Origin: an uncultured bacterium
Lineage (GTDB): Bacteria; Verrucomicrobiota; Kiritimatiellia; CAIKKV01; CAIJXV01
Assembly: GCA_903824675.1 (NCBI GenBank)
Contig: CAIJXV010000032.1
Coordinates: 21,686-85,685 of the forward strand
Reading direction: 5' to 3'
Length of the DNA stretch: 64,000 nt
A model generated the notes under the pieces. The model was not told where the DNA came from. It made no database searches and was given only the letters and a program-made list of their open reading frames with translations. Below, piece by piece: positions 1-10,192 of this stretch (the stretch's first letter is position 1; every line of letters starts with the position of its first letter). The translations under genes were made by a program, and so were the position numbers.

Positions 1-1003
<1,003 letters not shown>

Positions 1004-1109
1004 GGTTTGCACTCCTGCTAGGTGTAAATCGCCCGTTGCCCCGTCCCGATTTCATCCGTGTTCAGTCGGTTTTTTAGTATCGCTTTTCAAGACCGTTCCG
1101 TCAATTGTT

Positions 1110-2081
1110 TCATAGGGCCGCCCTGTGGAGAAACTCGACTTGTCCGGGCGTCAGGTGGACCGCCGCTGCGGCGCAGGAATCTTTTAATTGGTCCACCCGC
1201 CGACCCCCGACGATCGGGAAGCACGCAAAGGGCTGGGACATTAAATAGGCCAGTGCGATCTGATTGGGTGTGCAATGCAATTCCCGGGACAATTCCGTGG
1301 CCCGGGCGAGCCGGCCCCAGTTCAGGTCAGAACCATAGGCCTCGCGCACGGAGGCCTTGCCCGATTCCGGTCGATCGCTAAAATACGCACCGCTGAAGAA
1401 GCCTCTCGCTTGCGACGTGAACGGCACCTGGGGCAACCCGGACGCCAAGTGATACCGCAGGGTCTCCTCGTCCATTTCCAACATCGTGGGATCCAGGACC
1501 CCCGCTGGATTCAGGTCGGCCAGACTCCATTGAATCTGGCTGGCCGCGAAGGGCTGAATTCCTTTCTGCGCGGCATATTGCGCCGCGTCCTGCAAACGGG
1601 CGGCAGACCAATTCGAGGCCGCATACCAGCGAATCAAGCCCTGCTTTCGCAAAACATCCAGGGTGTCCATCATCTCCCCGACCGGACGGCGGGGATCGTC
1701 CCGATGCAGCCAGTAAAGATCGACATAATCAAAGCGCAGTCGCGCCAATCCCCACTTGAGATCTCCGGTAATCTGCTCTGGCGCCAGTCTCGGAATGGGA
1801 CATTCATTGGTGTAACTACCCCCTTTGGTGCCGACGATAACCTTATCCCGGCATTTTCGCTCCGCCACCCAGGCGCCGATGGTCAGTTCGCTCATCCCTT
1901 TGGTTTCGCACTGCCAGTTCGCATAGATGTGCGCCGTATCCAGGAAATTGCCGCCCAGGTCCAGAAAGGAATCCATCAGTGTGAAGGAATCCTGGCGGCT
2001 GATGGAAGACCCATATTCCGGCGTCCCCAGACAAATTCGGGACACTCGAAGATCCGTACCGCGCAAGAGGGCGTAGTTCAT
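1110..2081 (-). CDS. Aldo/keto reductase
   Basis: A 323-residue NAD(P)H-dependent oxidoreductase of the aldo/keto reductase superfamily with a (beta/alpha)8 barrel. The catalytic tetrad is visible: Asp48 and Tyr53 in FLDTAHIYA, Lys86 in VGTKGG and His126 in LYWLHRDDP. The C-terminal part keeps the cofactor-binding IVGGRR stretch. Length is normal for the family. The substrate cannot be told; members close to this type are often found with sugar catabolic genes and act on sugar aldehydes or ketones. It stands alone, divergent from the radical SAM gene. Confidence 0.88.
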   Translation of the reverse strand: MNYALLRGTDLRVSRICLGTPEYGSSISRQDSFTLMDSFLDLGGNFLDTAHIYANWQCETKGMSELTIGAWVAERKCRDKVIVGTKGGSYTNECPIPRLAPEQITGDLKWGLARLRFDYVDLYWLHRDDPRRPVGEMMDTLDVLRKQGLIRWYAASNWSAARLQDAAQYAAQKGIQPFAASQIQWSLADLNPAGVLDPTMLEMDEETLRYHLASGLPQVPFTSQARGFFSGAYFSDRPESGKASVREAYGSDLNWGRLARATELSRELHCTPNQIALAYLMSQPFACFPIVGGRRVDQLKDSCAAAAVHLTPGQVEFLHRAAL

Positions 2082-2228
2082 ATTCCATGCGTTTTATCGT
2101 AAAGGGCCCCAGGAGGAAAGTTCCAAATGAGACCCTCCCGCAGGGGACAATCGCATTGAAATCCCAAGGGAGGTGTTCTATCATCCCTCAGCCCGCAAAC
2201 CCATTCGCAGGATCGTCTGATCATCGCC

Positions 2229-3107
2229 ATGTCCTTGAATCAACCTCAATTCCGCCCACCCGCCGAACAGGACAGCGTGTTGATCCAAATGGATGTGGGC
2301 TGCCCCTTCAATGGCTGTGCCTTCTGCGGAATGTACAAACATCTCCCGCATGAAAAACGCGCCGTTGAGTCCATCCTGAAAATCATCCGGCAGGAAGCCC
2401 GTGCTCAACCCGATGCCCGCCGGGTTTTTCTGGCCGATGGCGATGCCTTTTCCCGATCGGTTTCCGACTGGGATGCGGTATTGGAGGCCTTAAACGCCGC
2501 CTTCCCCCGGCTCAGCCGTGTAAATGTCTACGCCACGGGCCGTTCCATAACCGGCAAAAGTCCCGCTGATCTGGCGCGGTTCAAAGCCAAAAAACTCAAC
2601 ACGCTCTACCTCGGCCTGGAATCGGGTGACGAGGAAACACTCCGCCGGATGCTCAAAGGCGAAACGGCGGAACACATGATTCAAGCCGCTCAACTCGCCC
2701 AGTCGGCTGGCCTGAAAATTTCAGTCATGATCCTGCTGGGTTTGGGAGGACGCGAACAGTCCCTGCGCCACGCCCGGGCCACGGCCGCAGCCCTCAACCA
2801 AATGCAACCCCGCCTGTTATCCGCCCTTCGGGTGGTGCCGGTACCGGGAACCCCGCTGTTCAAGTGGGTTGAAGACGGGCTCTTTCAACTTCCCACCGAA
2901 TATGCAATTGTCCAGGAATTACGGGAATTGGTCGCCCACCTCGCCTTGGAAAGCACTGTTTTCCGGGCCAACCACTCGTCCAATATCATTCCTTTGGAAG
3001 GCCGCTTCCCCCAGGACCAGAATCGCCTGCTCGCGGAGTTGGATCAACTCCTGGCCAGCAACACCCTCGACACCCAATCCCCGGGCCCCCTCCCGTTCTG
3101 GCTGTAA
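2229..3107 (+). CDS. Radical SAM protein with CX4CX2C cluster motif
   Basis: A 292-residue radical SAM enzyme. Near residue 25 it has GCPFNGCAFCGMY, so the three cluster cysteines are spaced CX4CX2C rather than the usual CX3CX2C; the aromatic residue before the last cysteine and the downstream GLESGDEETL (the SAM-binding GGE/ribose region of Elp3/MiaB-like members) are kept, so an active protein is likely. The sequence also has a strand-like ILLGLGGREQS and PVPGTPL, seen in this Elp3-like subgroup. Substrate is unknown. No good ribosome site precedes the ATG; a separate short intergenic region divides it from the aldo/keto reductase gene. Confidence 0.8.
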   Translation: MSLNQPQFRPPAEQDSVLIQMDVGCPFNGCAFCGMYKHLPHEKRAVESILKIIRQEARAQPDARRVFLADGDAFSRSVSDWDAVLEALNAAFPRLSRVNVYATGRSITGKSPADLARFKAKKLNTLYLGLESGDEETLRRMLKGETAEHMIQAAQLAQSAGLKISVMILLGLGGREQSLRHARATAAALNQMQPRLLSALRVVPVPGTPLFKWVEDGLFQLPTEYAIVQELRELVAHLALESTVFRANHSSNIIPLEGRFPQDQNRLLAELDQLLASNTLDTQSPGPLPFWL

Positions 3108-3174
3108 ATCAGGGAGTGATTGACTTCCATCCCTATTTTTGGCAAAACACACGCGATTGGGGGAAAGTTTTTTT

Positions 3175-3681
3175 ATGGCGCATTTAATCGGAATGTCGGC
3201 GTCCGTCAAGGGACGAAAATTCAACGTGGATTCCGATACCGTTCGGATCGGACGACGGACCGGCAACCCCATCGTCCTCGACGAGCCGTCCATCTCCGGG
3301 ACCCATTGTGTGATTACCCGAACCGGCGGGTGTTTTGTTTTGACCGATCTGGACTCGACCAACGGCACCCGGTTGAACGGCGCCCCCGTGCATGAAGCCC
3401 GGCTCAATCCCAAGGATATCCTTCAAATCGGCAACGTCGAGCTGATGTTCGATGGCGACGATGTCGAGGCCGATCAAGCCACCGTGGCGGCCCCCCGCGG
3501 CATTGAATTCAGCCCCGAATTAGCCCGTGGCCCCGCCGAATTCCAAAACGGATCGCCCTTCAAGGCCCGCAATGAACGGCGGCACCTTAAAATTTGGATT
3601 GTTCTAATCGGCCTGGTCCTCCTGTCGATCATCGGCGGGGTGGTCTATTACATCATACAGATCTTTTCGACGGGGACTTGA
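3175..3681 (+). CDS. FHA-domain protein with C-terminal membrane anchor
   Basis: A 168-residue protein. Residues 10-95 form a forkhead-associated domain: GRRTGNP, SISGTHC (the Ser and His that contact phosphothreonine) and DLDSTNGTRLNG are all present. A single hydrophobic helix (WIVLIGLVLLSIIGGVVYYII) anchors the C terminus, with the FHA domain expected in the cytoplasm. Family knowledge: FHA domains read phosphothreonine, so it may work with Ser/Thr signalling; a PP2C phosphatase lies at 20.1-20.9 kb. The start at 3175 is chosen because GGGGGAAAG precedes it; an upstream TTG at 3139 is less likely. The stop overlaps the next gene start by one base (TGATG). Confidence 0.85.
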   Translation: MAHLIGMSASVKGRKFNVDSDTVRIGRRTGNPIVLDEPSISGTHCVITRTGGCFVLTDLDSTNGTRLNGAPVHEARLNPKDILQIGNVELMFDGDDVEADQATVAAPRGIEFSPELARGPAEFQNGSPFKARNERRHLKIWIVLIGLVLLSIIGGVVYYIIQIFSTGT

Positions 3682-4445
3682 TGTCGCCCCTTGTCCGTCC
3701 ATCCCCGCGGGCCGGCTGGACTCTGCTGGAGCTGACCATCGCCATCGCCATCGCCCTGCTGATTGTCGGCATCGGCTCCGCAGCCTTCCGGATCCCCTAC
3801 CAAAGCCTCGCCCGCCTTTCCGGCCCCCTGCCCCGTGATGCCGAAGCCCTTCGCATTTTTCGCGAAGATATCTCGGGGCTTGCCGCCCTCCCGGGATCGA
3901 AATTGCCCGCCCTCTCCCTGTCAGCCCCCAACGCAACACCCGGGGATCCGCTCGTGCTCGATCTCGTCTGCGCCCGCAGGACCCCCACCGCTAGCGATCC
4001 CCTCGCCTTTTCCCTCTACCAGATCAGTCATCGCTTTGAAGTCGACACCGGCAACCCTCCAGAGCGGCGGTGGATCCGTCGCTCCCGAAAAGTCGGCGAA
4101 GAAAGGGTGCCACCCCGCGAGGAAATCCTGACCGAAGGAATGACCAATATCACGGTGGAAGCCTGGACGGGCAATGTCTGGACCAATCAATGGATCGACA
4201 CCCGGAGCCACCGCCTTCCCCCCGCCCTCCGGATCGAACTACAACGCGGAGACCAAACCGAAACCCTCATCGCCCCCATCCCGGCGGGATTTACAGCGGA
4301 ACCGGAACGTGCTTCACCGACATCCCGCGCAACATCAGGTCCAAACGGTCAACACACTGTTTCCAGGCAAACCGACGCACGACCATATCCCGTGCATTCG
4401 CGGCAATCGTCCGACGCAACCCTCCGTCTTGCAACAGCAGATTGA
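3681..4445 (+). CDS. Type II secretion/type IV pilus prepilin-like protein
   Basis: A 254-residue protein with an N-terminal class III signal: RAGWTLLELTIAIAIALLIVG, where cleavage by prepilin peptidase after the Gly and the Glu at +5 of the mature form are expected. The rest is like minor pseudopilins (GspJ/H-like) in layout but not recognisable to a specific subfamily. It starts inside the stop of the FHA gene. Odd point: the last 52 codons overlap the 3' end of the convergent glycosyltransferase gene by 155 bases; the pilin-like part seems to end near IPAGFTAEPE, just where the overlap begins, so the tail may be a recent read-through extension. Confidence 0.7.
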   Translation: MSPLVRPSPRAGWTLLELTIAIAIALLIVGIGSAAFRIPYQSLARLSGPLPRDAEALRIFREDISGLAALPGSKLPALSLSAPNATPGDPLVLDLVCARRTPTASDPLAFSLYQISHRFEVDTGNPPERRWIRRSRKVGEERVPPREEILTEGMTNITVEAWTGNVWTNQWIDTRSHRLPPALRIELQRGDQTETLIAPIPAGFTAEPERASPTSRATSGPNGQHTVSRQTDARPYPVHSRQSSDATLRLATAD

Positions 4446-5514
4446 TCGATTCGCCCATCGTATGCGGCGTGTCCGCCAATAGAATATTGTGGCCGGTCTG
4501 GGCCGGGATACCCTCGGCCGCGAGGGTGGTTGCAACCACGGGAATCCCGGCCGCCATCGCCTGCAGAACCTTCCCGCGGAATCCGCTCCCCAACCGGATC
4601 GGGCAAACATAGACCCGGGCTCGATTTAAATAGGGACTCACATCGTCCACGGCACCGGTGATCACCAGGTTCGGATCCCGTCGGGCCGCGTCCAGCATGT
4701 CCGGGGTCGCCCCCTGTCCCACCACATAAAACTTCAATTGCGGATGTCGCGCTTTGAGACCCGGCCAAACCATCCGGATAAACCAGTTAAAAGCATCCCG
4801 ATTGGGTTCCTGGGCGAAATACCCGGTGTAGACAATCGCCTCCTCCGCCGGACGCGAAGGATGGGGTTTGTAAAAATCGACATCCACTCCGTAGGGAACC
4901 ACGCCCACCCGCAAATCCGGATCGTGCCGTAACAACTCCATCCGTTCCTCTGCGGTCAACGTCAACACCAGATCCGCACTGCGATACAACTCGAACTCAT
5001 ACCGGTTCAGTCGGTCCCAGACCAGTCGCCGGGCCAGCGCCTCCGGGGTATAGGGCCGCATGCGAAAAGCCTTGCGCGAAGCGGCGGACAGGCAACTATG
5101 GCAGGAAATCACCCGCCGCACCGCCGACAACCAGGGGTTCCGATACAAGTATTGGCCCATGATGGTGAATTCGGCGATCACCACATCGTAATGCGAGCGG
5201 TCCACCATCTGGCCGACCAATCTCTGCATCGCCGGATGAAACGCCCGCCGGAATTCCTGCGGCAAAGGATTGAAAATCCGGTCGAACCAATCCAGGCGAA
5301 GATAGTAATTCTGGCTCGGCTGGGGGAGCATTTCAAATTCATAGAGCAGAGGACGCAAGGCCGGCAAATAGCTCTGATCCTCCGGTTTGGTGAAACAGGC
5401 CAACCCCACCTCATGCCCCATGCGCGACAGCAGTTTGATCCGCTGGTACACATTGATCATGCCGCTGACCACCTGCGCATGCGGCAGAACCGGACTCAAA
5501 AATAATATTCTCAT
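4291..5514 (-). CDS. Glycosyltransferase, GT4-like (GT-B fold)
   Basis: A 407-residue cytoplasmic glycosyltransferase. It opens with MRILFLSPVLPHAQVVSG, typical of GT4 enzymes with their nucleotide-sugar donor fold, and the C-terminal domain has VYVCPIRLGSGFRGKVLQAMAAGIPVVAT, carrying the glycine-rich loop and the conserved E/Q-x7-E region variant. It resembles sugar transferases found in PEP-CTERM/exosortase and exopolysaccharide clusters (inference). The ATG at 5514 overlaps the stop of the PP-loop gene by four bases (ATGA), making it the last gene of a four-gene operon starting with asparagine synthase. The 3' end overlaps the convergent prepilin-like gene. Confidence 0.85.
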   Translation of the reverse strand: MRILFLSPVLPHAQVVSGMINVYQRIKLLSRMGHEVGLACFTKPEDQSYLPALRPLLYEFEMLPQPSQNYYLRLDWFDRIFNPLPQEFRRAFHPAMQRLVGQMVDRSHYDVVIAEFTIMGQYLYRNPWLSAVRRVISCHSCLSAASRKAFRMRPYTPEALARRLVWDRLNRYEFELYRSADLVLTLTAEERMELLRHDPDLRVGVVPYGVDVDFYKPHPSRPAEEAIVYTGYFAQEPNRDAFNWFIRMVWPGLKARHPQLKFYVVGQGATPDMLDAARRDPNLVITGAVDDVSPYLNRARVYVCPIRLGSGFRGKVLQAMAAGIPVVATTLAAEGIPAQTGHNILLADTPHTMGESINLLLQDGGLRRTIAANARDMVVRRFAWKQCVDRLDLMLRGMSVKHVPVPL

Positions 5515-6512
5515 GTGATCCGTACCTGTTCGATTCGATCCCGCCGGGCTGGCGTCACGTCCAACAGCCAATCCTCAGGCCCCCGGACCACCCGGATCTG
5601 AACTCGGGCTTGATCCCGTCCGTCGCTGTGCGCCGCACAAAAAGCAGCCGCTTCCTGAACCTGATCCGGATTCGCCGTGGCGCTCAAAATGGCCATCGGC
5701 CCGAAAACCCCTTCCGACGTCATCCGGTATTCGTCCGCGCCACAATCGGCCATCAGTTTCCCGTTCTCCATTTCATTCCGGCCGATGTTTAATTTGGCAT
5801 GGGGGCCCAGGCGAAATTGACGGCCCCACCGCAGGCGCCGCATCACCCGCCCATCGGTCAGGCACCCATGATCGCGCAAATCGCGGACCCGCCCACAAAA
5901 ATTGGGATCCGTAAGCACACATCCCCCCGCGGGAGTGGGGACATCCTTCAATCCATACCGTTCAGCCAGGGTGAATTGCGCCTGGCGTCGACGTCCCTGA
6001 AGATCCAATAGCCGGGAACGATCCACCCACCCATCCCGCTCCGGCTGGGTTTCGGGTAACCGTTGCGCACTGAGCGGCCGCACCACCCGGTCACCATATC
6101 CGGATTCCTCCGCCACCTGCAACAGCCGGCGGCGATTTTGCGACATCGGCCGCTGGTCGAGGACTTCGCCGGTCGCCAGGAAATCGCACCCCCACCGGGC
6201 CATTCCATCCCCCGCACATTTCAACATCGCCGTATGACAGTCGATGCAGGGATTCATCGCCGAACCGAACCCATACCGGGGATGTTCCACGGCCGCGGCG
6301 ATCTGCCGCGTGAAGGGCTCGACCACCAGCGGCACGCCCAGGTGCGCCGCAGCCGCACGCGCCCGATCCGCGCTGAAAAAGACGCTTTCAAACCCGATGG
6401 CCTGCACCGCCACCCCCTGCTCGCGCAACAGGCAAATCGCCAACTGGCTGTCCAATCCTCCCGACAGCAAAACCAACGCGCGATGAACGGTCGTGTTTTC
6501 CATGGAGGTCAC
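5511..6512 (-). CDS. PP-loop ATPase, MnmA/ThiI-like (predicted tRNA-thiolation family)
   Basis: A 333-residue protein with the PP-loop SGGLDSQLA near residue 17, which binds ATP and adenylates the substrate, and NPCIDCHTAM, a CxxC pair like those of thiouridylase and sugar-amidotransferase enzymes. A later stretch (MSQNRR, RPLSAQRLPET, PAGGCVLTD) matches a widespread family annotated as tRNA 2-thiouridylase-like. The family suggests sulfur transfer to tRNA, but its place between an acetyltransferase and a glycosyltransferase also allows a sugar-modifying role; I cannot decide. The GTG at 6512 is chosen since it gives a GTGA overlap with the previous gene; an ATG at 6503 is the alternative. 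Confidence 0.75.
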   Translation of the reverse strand: MTSMENTTVHRALVLLSGGLDSQLAICLLREQGVAVQAIGFESVFFSADRARAAAAHLGVPLVVEPFTRQIAAAVEHPRYGFGSAMNPCIDCHTAMLKCAGDGMARWGCDFLATGEVLDQRPMSQNRRRLLQVAEESGYGDRVVRPLSAQRLPETQPERDGWVDRSRLLDLQGRRRQAQFTLAERYGLKDVPTPAGGCVLTDPNFCGRVRDLRDHGCLTDGRVMRRLRWGRQFRLGPHAKLNIGRNEMENGKLMADCGADEYRMTSEGVFGPMAILSATANPDQVQEAAAFCAAHSDGRDQARVQIRVVRGPEDWLLDVTPARRDRIEQVRIT

Positions 6513-7249
6513 GTTTCGATCGTCTTTAATACCCGTGCCGGTACGCCGCCCACCACCGTATCCGGCGGCACCGGCTGGGTCACCACCGCCCCGGCCGCCA
6601 CCACGCAATGGTCGCCGATCGAGGCGGCATCCATCACCACAATGCCCGCGCCCAACCAGCAGTTGGCGCCCACCGTCAATGGACCCTTGGTAATGAATCC
6701 GTTTTGTTCGGCAAATCGCGGGGCGCCGGGACTCGTATCATATCCGCCCCCGCTCAACAGGTAGGCATACGCGCCCACCACACAATACGCCCCCACGGTC
6801 AGGTCGTTCGAAGAAACGAACTGGCAGTTGGACGAAATGTTGACCCGATCTCCAATCCGGATATTCCCGTTCTTGCAATAGATGATCGTGTTGCGCCCCA
6901 CATACACCCCATCGCCAATCGTGATCCCTTCGTTCGTCTCCCCCTTGGCATCAATGACGCTCTGGTCATCCAGGATCACCCCCGCCCCCAGCCGGATCCG
7001 ATGGGGATGCCGGATGGTCATATTGCGCCCAAAAACCGTTCCACGGCCCACCCGGGCAAAAACCAGGGGGTACAGCTTTGCCCGCAGTAACAAACCCAGC
7101 GCGCCGGACATCCCGCCCAGGACGCAAAATAGAAATTCGCATAGCAGGGCGCGCCCCACCGAGACATCGCCATAATAAAGATCGCGATATTTCCGGAAAG
7201 CCGATCCGCCGGCTTTCGCCGACATTTCGTGAATCTTGTAATCGGTCAC
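6509..7249 (-). CDS. Hexapeptide-repeat acyltransferase (LbetaH)
   Basis: A 246-residue protein. After a membrane-associated helix near residues 35-60, residues 65-235 form a left-handed beta-helix built of hexapeptide turns (IRLGAGVILDD, ITIGDGVYVG, IRIGDRVNIS, LTVGANCWLGAG, ASIGDHCVVAAGAVVT) and end in VVGGVPARVLK, the usual end of WbbJ/LacA-like sugar O-acetyltransferases. It would move an acetyl group from acetyl-CoA to a sugar of an exported glycan. The GTG start overlaps the asparagine synthase stop (GTGA) and its own stop overlaps the PP-loop start. Confidence 0.88.
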   Translation of the reverse strand: MTDYKIHEMSAKAGGSAFRKYRDLYYGDVSVGRALLCEFLFCVLGGMSGALGLLLRAKLYPLVFARVGRGTVFGRNMTIRHPHRIRLGAGVILDDQSVIDAKGETNEGITIGDGVYVGRNTIIYCKNGNIRIGDRVNISSNCQFVSSNDLTVGAYCVVGAYAYLLSGGGYDTSPGAPRFAEQNGFITKGPLTVGANCWLGAGIVVMDAASIGDHCVVAAGAVVTQPVPPDTVVGGVPARVLKTIET

Positions 7250-9141
7250 GCCCCACCTCCGCCGGTTGTGCGATTTTCAAAAAAACGACGGTGCCAGATC
7301 GCGGTGTGCATCAACCCCCACAACACATGGTTGTGATTGTGAGTCATCGCCACGTGTTCCCGGATCAAGCGATTGACGAAATCGAGATTCATATTTTCCC
7401 GGATCACCGGGGATTCGTTCAACAGGGTCGTCAACCGGTCGCGCAATTGGCCCCGGAGCAGATGCTTGACCGGCAGGCTGTACCCCTGTTTGCCGCGATA
7501 GACGATCTCGTGCGGCAACATCCCCTCCAAAGCTTTCCGGAAAATAGCCTTGGTCTGGAATCCCTTGAGTTTCCAGTTTCCGGGCACCGTGGCCATGAAC
7601 TCCACCAGATGATGGTCCAGCAGGGGCACCCGCACCTCCAGGGAGTTGGCCATGCTCATCTTGTCCACCTTCATCAACACGCTGTCCGCCATCATAAACC
7701 GCATATCCAGATACAACTCGTGGTTGACCGCGTCCGTGGCCGTACACCGACTATTATAGCCCCGCACCCGGAGGAACGGATCAAATACCACCTCCCGCCG
7801 GAAGGCTTCGGTAAACAACTGGTCGTCCATCCGCCGGGATCCGAAATATTGCCAGCGCAAATGCCGACCTTCCGCCGGCAAGACCGCTCCCTCAATGAAG
7901 CGCTTGAGGAGATTGATTGCCCCTTTTTTCTGGGGACGGTCCTTGAGCCGTAAAATCCAGGATTCGATCAGGGCCTGCCGCAGGGGTGCCGGGATCATCG
8001 CGTAATACCGGGCCATCTTGCTCGCCTTAAACCGATCATAGCCGGCAAACACCTCGTCACCCCCTTCCCCGCTCAGGCAAACCGTGACCGTCTTACGCGC
8101 TTCCTGGCAGATCAGCATCAGGGGGATGGAGGACAAATCGGTCATCGGCTCGTCCAGATGCCAGAGCGATTTTTCGATCAACTCCGGCGTCATGTCATCG
8201 ATCATCAGGATATGATGCTCGGTCCCAAATTGATTCGCCACCGTCTGGGCATAGTCCAATTCGCTGAACGTCTTGTCCGCATACCCGATGGTAAATGTCC
8301 GGAGCGGGCCGGACACATGGCGGCGCATCATCGCCACGATCGCGCTCGAATCGAGCCCGCCGGACAAAAAGGCCGCCAGCGGCACATCGCTGATCAGACG
8401 GTACCGGACCGATTCATCGATCAGGAACCGGATCCGTTCAACACACTCGCCCTCGCTCATCCGGAAGGAGTCGGCCGCTGAAAAATCCAGATCCCAGTAT
8501 TGTTCCACCCGCGCCTGACCGTTCTCGAAAATCAGCCGGTGTCCCGCCGGTAATTTTTTAATCCCGGCGAACATGGTATCGGGTGCCGGTACAAATTCAA
8601 AACCCAGGTAGGCATAGAGCGCCTGCCGGTTTAGCGTCCGGGGCACTTCGGGATGCTCCAGGATCGATTTGATTTCCGAGGCGAAAATCAGTTTGGAACC
8701 CGCCAGGTAATAATACAATGGCTTGATCCCCAGCCGATCCCGCACCAGGACGAACCGGCGGCGGCGCTGATCCCAGAGCCCAAAGGCAAACATGCCACGG
8801 AACCGATGGACGATGTCCTCCCCATATTCCTCATACCCGTGCAAGATGACTTCGGTGTCGCTATGACTGCGGAACTGATGCCCTTTAGCCTCTAATTCGG
8901 CTCTAATTTCGGCAAAATTAAAGATTTCACCGTTGAACACCACCCAAAGGGAGCCATCCTCATTGGTCATCGGCTGGCGGCCCTGCTCGGATAAATCGAT
9001 GATACTCAGGCGGCGATGCCCCAACGACCATTCGTCGGACAGATAAAATCCGTCCTGATCGGGTCCCCGATGAGCCATGGTTTCGGCCATGCGCCGAATC
9101 CGGGTCTCATCCCGCCAATTGAATCCGCAAATTCCACACAT
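7246..9141 (-). CDS. asnB: Asparagine synthase (glutamine-hydrolysing)
   Basis: A 631-residue class II glutamine amidotransferase-synthetase. The start at 9141 puts the nucleophile Cys at position 2 (MCGICGF), as the family requires; GGGGA lies upstream. The N-terminal Ntn domain has FNGEIFN; the synthase domain has the PP-loop FLSGGLDSSAI near residue 265 and SGEGGDEVFAGYDR. It makes amide nitrogen transfers, classically aspartate to asparagine; paralogues sitting with acetyl- and glycosyltransferases, as here, often amidate sugars or peptides of exopolysaccharide or exosortase systems. First gene of the four-gene operon 9141-4291. Confidence 0.92.
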   Translation of the reverse strand: MCGICGFNWRDETRIRRMAETMAHRGPDQDGFYLSDEWSLGHRRLSIIDLSEQGRQPMTNEDGSLWVVFNGEIFNFAEIRAELEAKGHQFRSHSDTEVILHGYEEYGEDIVHRFRGMFAFGLWDQRRRRFVLVRDRLGIKPLYYYLAGSKLIFASEIKSILEHPEVPRTLNRQALYAYLGFEFVPAPDTMFAGIKKLPAGHRLIFENGQARVEQYWDLDFSAADSFRMSEGECVERIRFLIDESVRYRLISDVPLAAFLSGGLDSSAIVAMMRRHVSGPLRTFTIGYADKTFSELDYAQTVANQFGTEHHILMIDDMTPELIEKSLWHLDEPMTDLSSIPLMLICQEARKTVTVCLSGEGGDEVFAGYDRFKASKMARYYAMIPAPLRQALIESWILRLKDRPQKKGAINLLKRFIEGAVLPAEGRHLRWQYFGSRRMDDQLFTEAFRREVVFDPFLRVRGYNSRCTATDAVNHELYLDMRFMMADSVLMKVDKMSMANSLEVRVPLLDHHLVEFMATVPGNWKLKGFQTKAIFRKALEGMLPHEIVYRGKQGYSLPVKHLLRGQLRDRLTTLLNESPVIRENMNLDFVNRLIREHVAMTHNHNHVLWGLMHTAIWHRRFFENRTTGGGGA

Positions 9142-9288
9142 TTTGAATTCCCCGAAAAAAGGGCTGAATTGAGAGTTGAGATTACCCCAGAAGGACCTGC
9201 GGCGCAACGGTTTTCAGGCCAATAGCAATCTTGACTTTGCCCGGGGGTGGATTATAGCATGCCCCGTCATTCAGCCCCGGGAGTCGTC

Positions 9289-10188
9289 ATGATCATCGAT
9301 ATCCATGCCCATGTTTTTGCTTTCCCCAAACGTCACTACGGTTCTTCCCACACCACGTTCCTGTCGATGGAACAACAAATCGACCTCATGAATGCCAAAG
9401 GCATCGACCAGGCAGTCATTCTCCCCCTCGCCAACCCCGAAACCCCCGCCGAAATGCAAAGCTGGGGCGAAATCCTCTATATCTGCGAACGTTACCCCGG
9501 CCGCTTTATCCCTTTCTGTAATGTCGACCCCCGCCTCCCCCTCCGACCGGACCTGATCACCATCGACGATTTCCTCGACATCCTCAACCAATGCAAGGCC
9601 TTGGGATTCAAAGGCATCGGAGAAGTCACCGCGCGCATCCCCTGGGATGATCCGTCGCTCGACAAACTCTTTGCCGCCAGTGAACAGGTGGGGTTTCCCG
9701 TGACGTTTCATACCATCACCGCCGATGTCAATTCCTACGGGCTCATCGACGACCTCGGGTTCCCCCGTTTCGAAAAAGTTCTGCAAAAGTTTCCCCTCCT
9801 TAACTTCCTCGGGCACAGCCTCAGCTTTTGGAGCGAAATCAGCGGCGGCATTACCTTGGCCGATAAAAACTGTTACCCCCCCGGCCCCGTCCTCCCCGGC
9901 GGGCGCCTCCCTGAACTATTCCGGAAATATCCCAATCTCAATGGCGATCTTTCCGCCGGTAGCGGCCTGAACGCCCTCAAGCGCGACCCCGAACACGCCT
10001 TCCGTTTCATCGAGGAATTCCAGGATCGACTCTTTCTCGGTCTGGATTATTGTTCCGTCCACAATAATATGACCCACATCGAGTGGTTCAAGGAACACCG
10101 CGATGCCGGCCGCATCTCCCCCCAGGCTTATGAAAAAATCATGTGGAAAAATACCAATCGACTCCTGCAACTTAACCTGAAAGGCTGA
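9289..10188 (+). CDS. Amidohydrolase-2 family metal-dependent hydrolase
   Basis: A 299-residue TIM-barrel protein of the amidohydrolase family related to ACMSD. The metal ligands are visible: His-x-His in MIIDIHAHVF, a His in VTFHTI, a His in FLGHSLSF and Asp in LGLDYCS. Members hydrolyse or decarboxylate ring or lactone compounds; substrate unknown. The start at 9289 has GGGAG five bases before it; a longer GTG start at 9247 is possible but adds a non-conserved tail. The next gene starts four bases after its stop, and with the beta-helix protein and the 2-hydroxyacid dehydrogenase it may form a carbohydrate-acid catabolic set. Confidence 0.87.
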   Translation: MIIDIHAHVFAFPKRHYGSSHTTFLSMEQQIDLMNAKGIDQAVILPLANPETPAEMQSWGEILYICERYPGRFIPFCNVDPRLPLRPDLITIDDFLDILNQCKALGFKGIGEVTARIPWDDPSLDKLFAASEQVGFPVTFHTITADVNSYGLIDDLGFPRFEKVLQKFPLLNFLGHSLSFWSEISGGITLADKNCYPPGPVLPGGRLPELFRKYPNLNGDLSAGSGLNALKRDPEHAFRFIEEFQDRLFLGLDYCSVHNNMTHIEWFKEHRDAGRISPQAYEKIMWKNTNRLLQLNLKG

Positions 10189-10192
10189 TGCT

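Noticed and set aside
1087..1275. 62-codon frame and other frames antisense to the aldo/keto reductase
   Set aside because: They lie inside the certain gene at 1110-2081 and show no protein-like composition.
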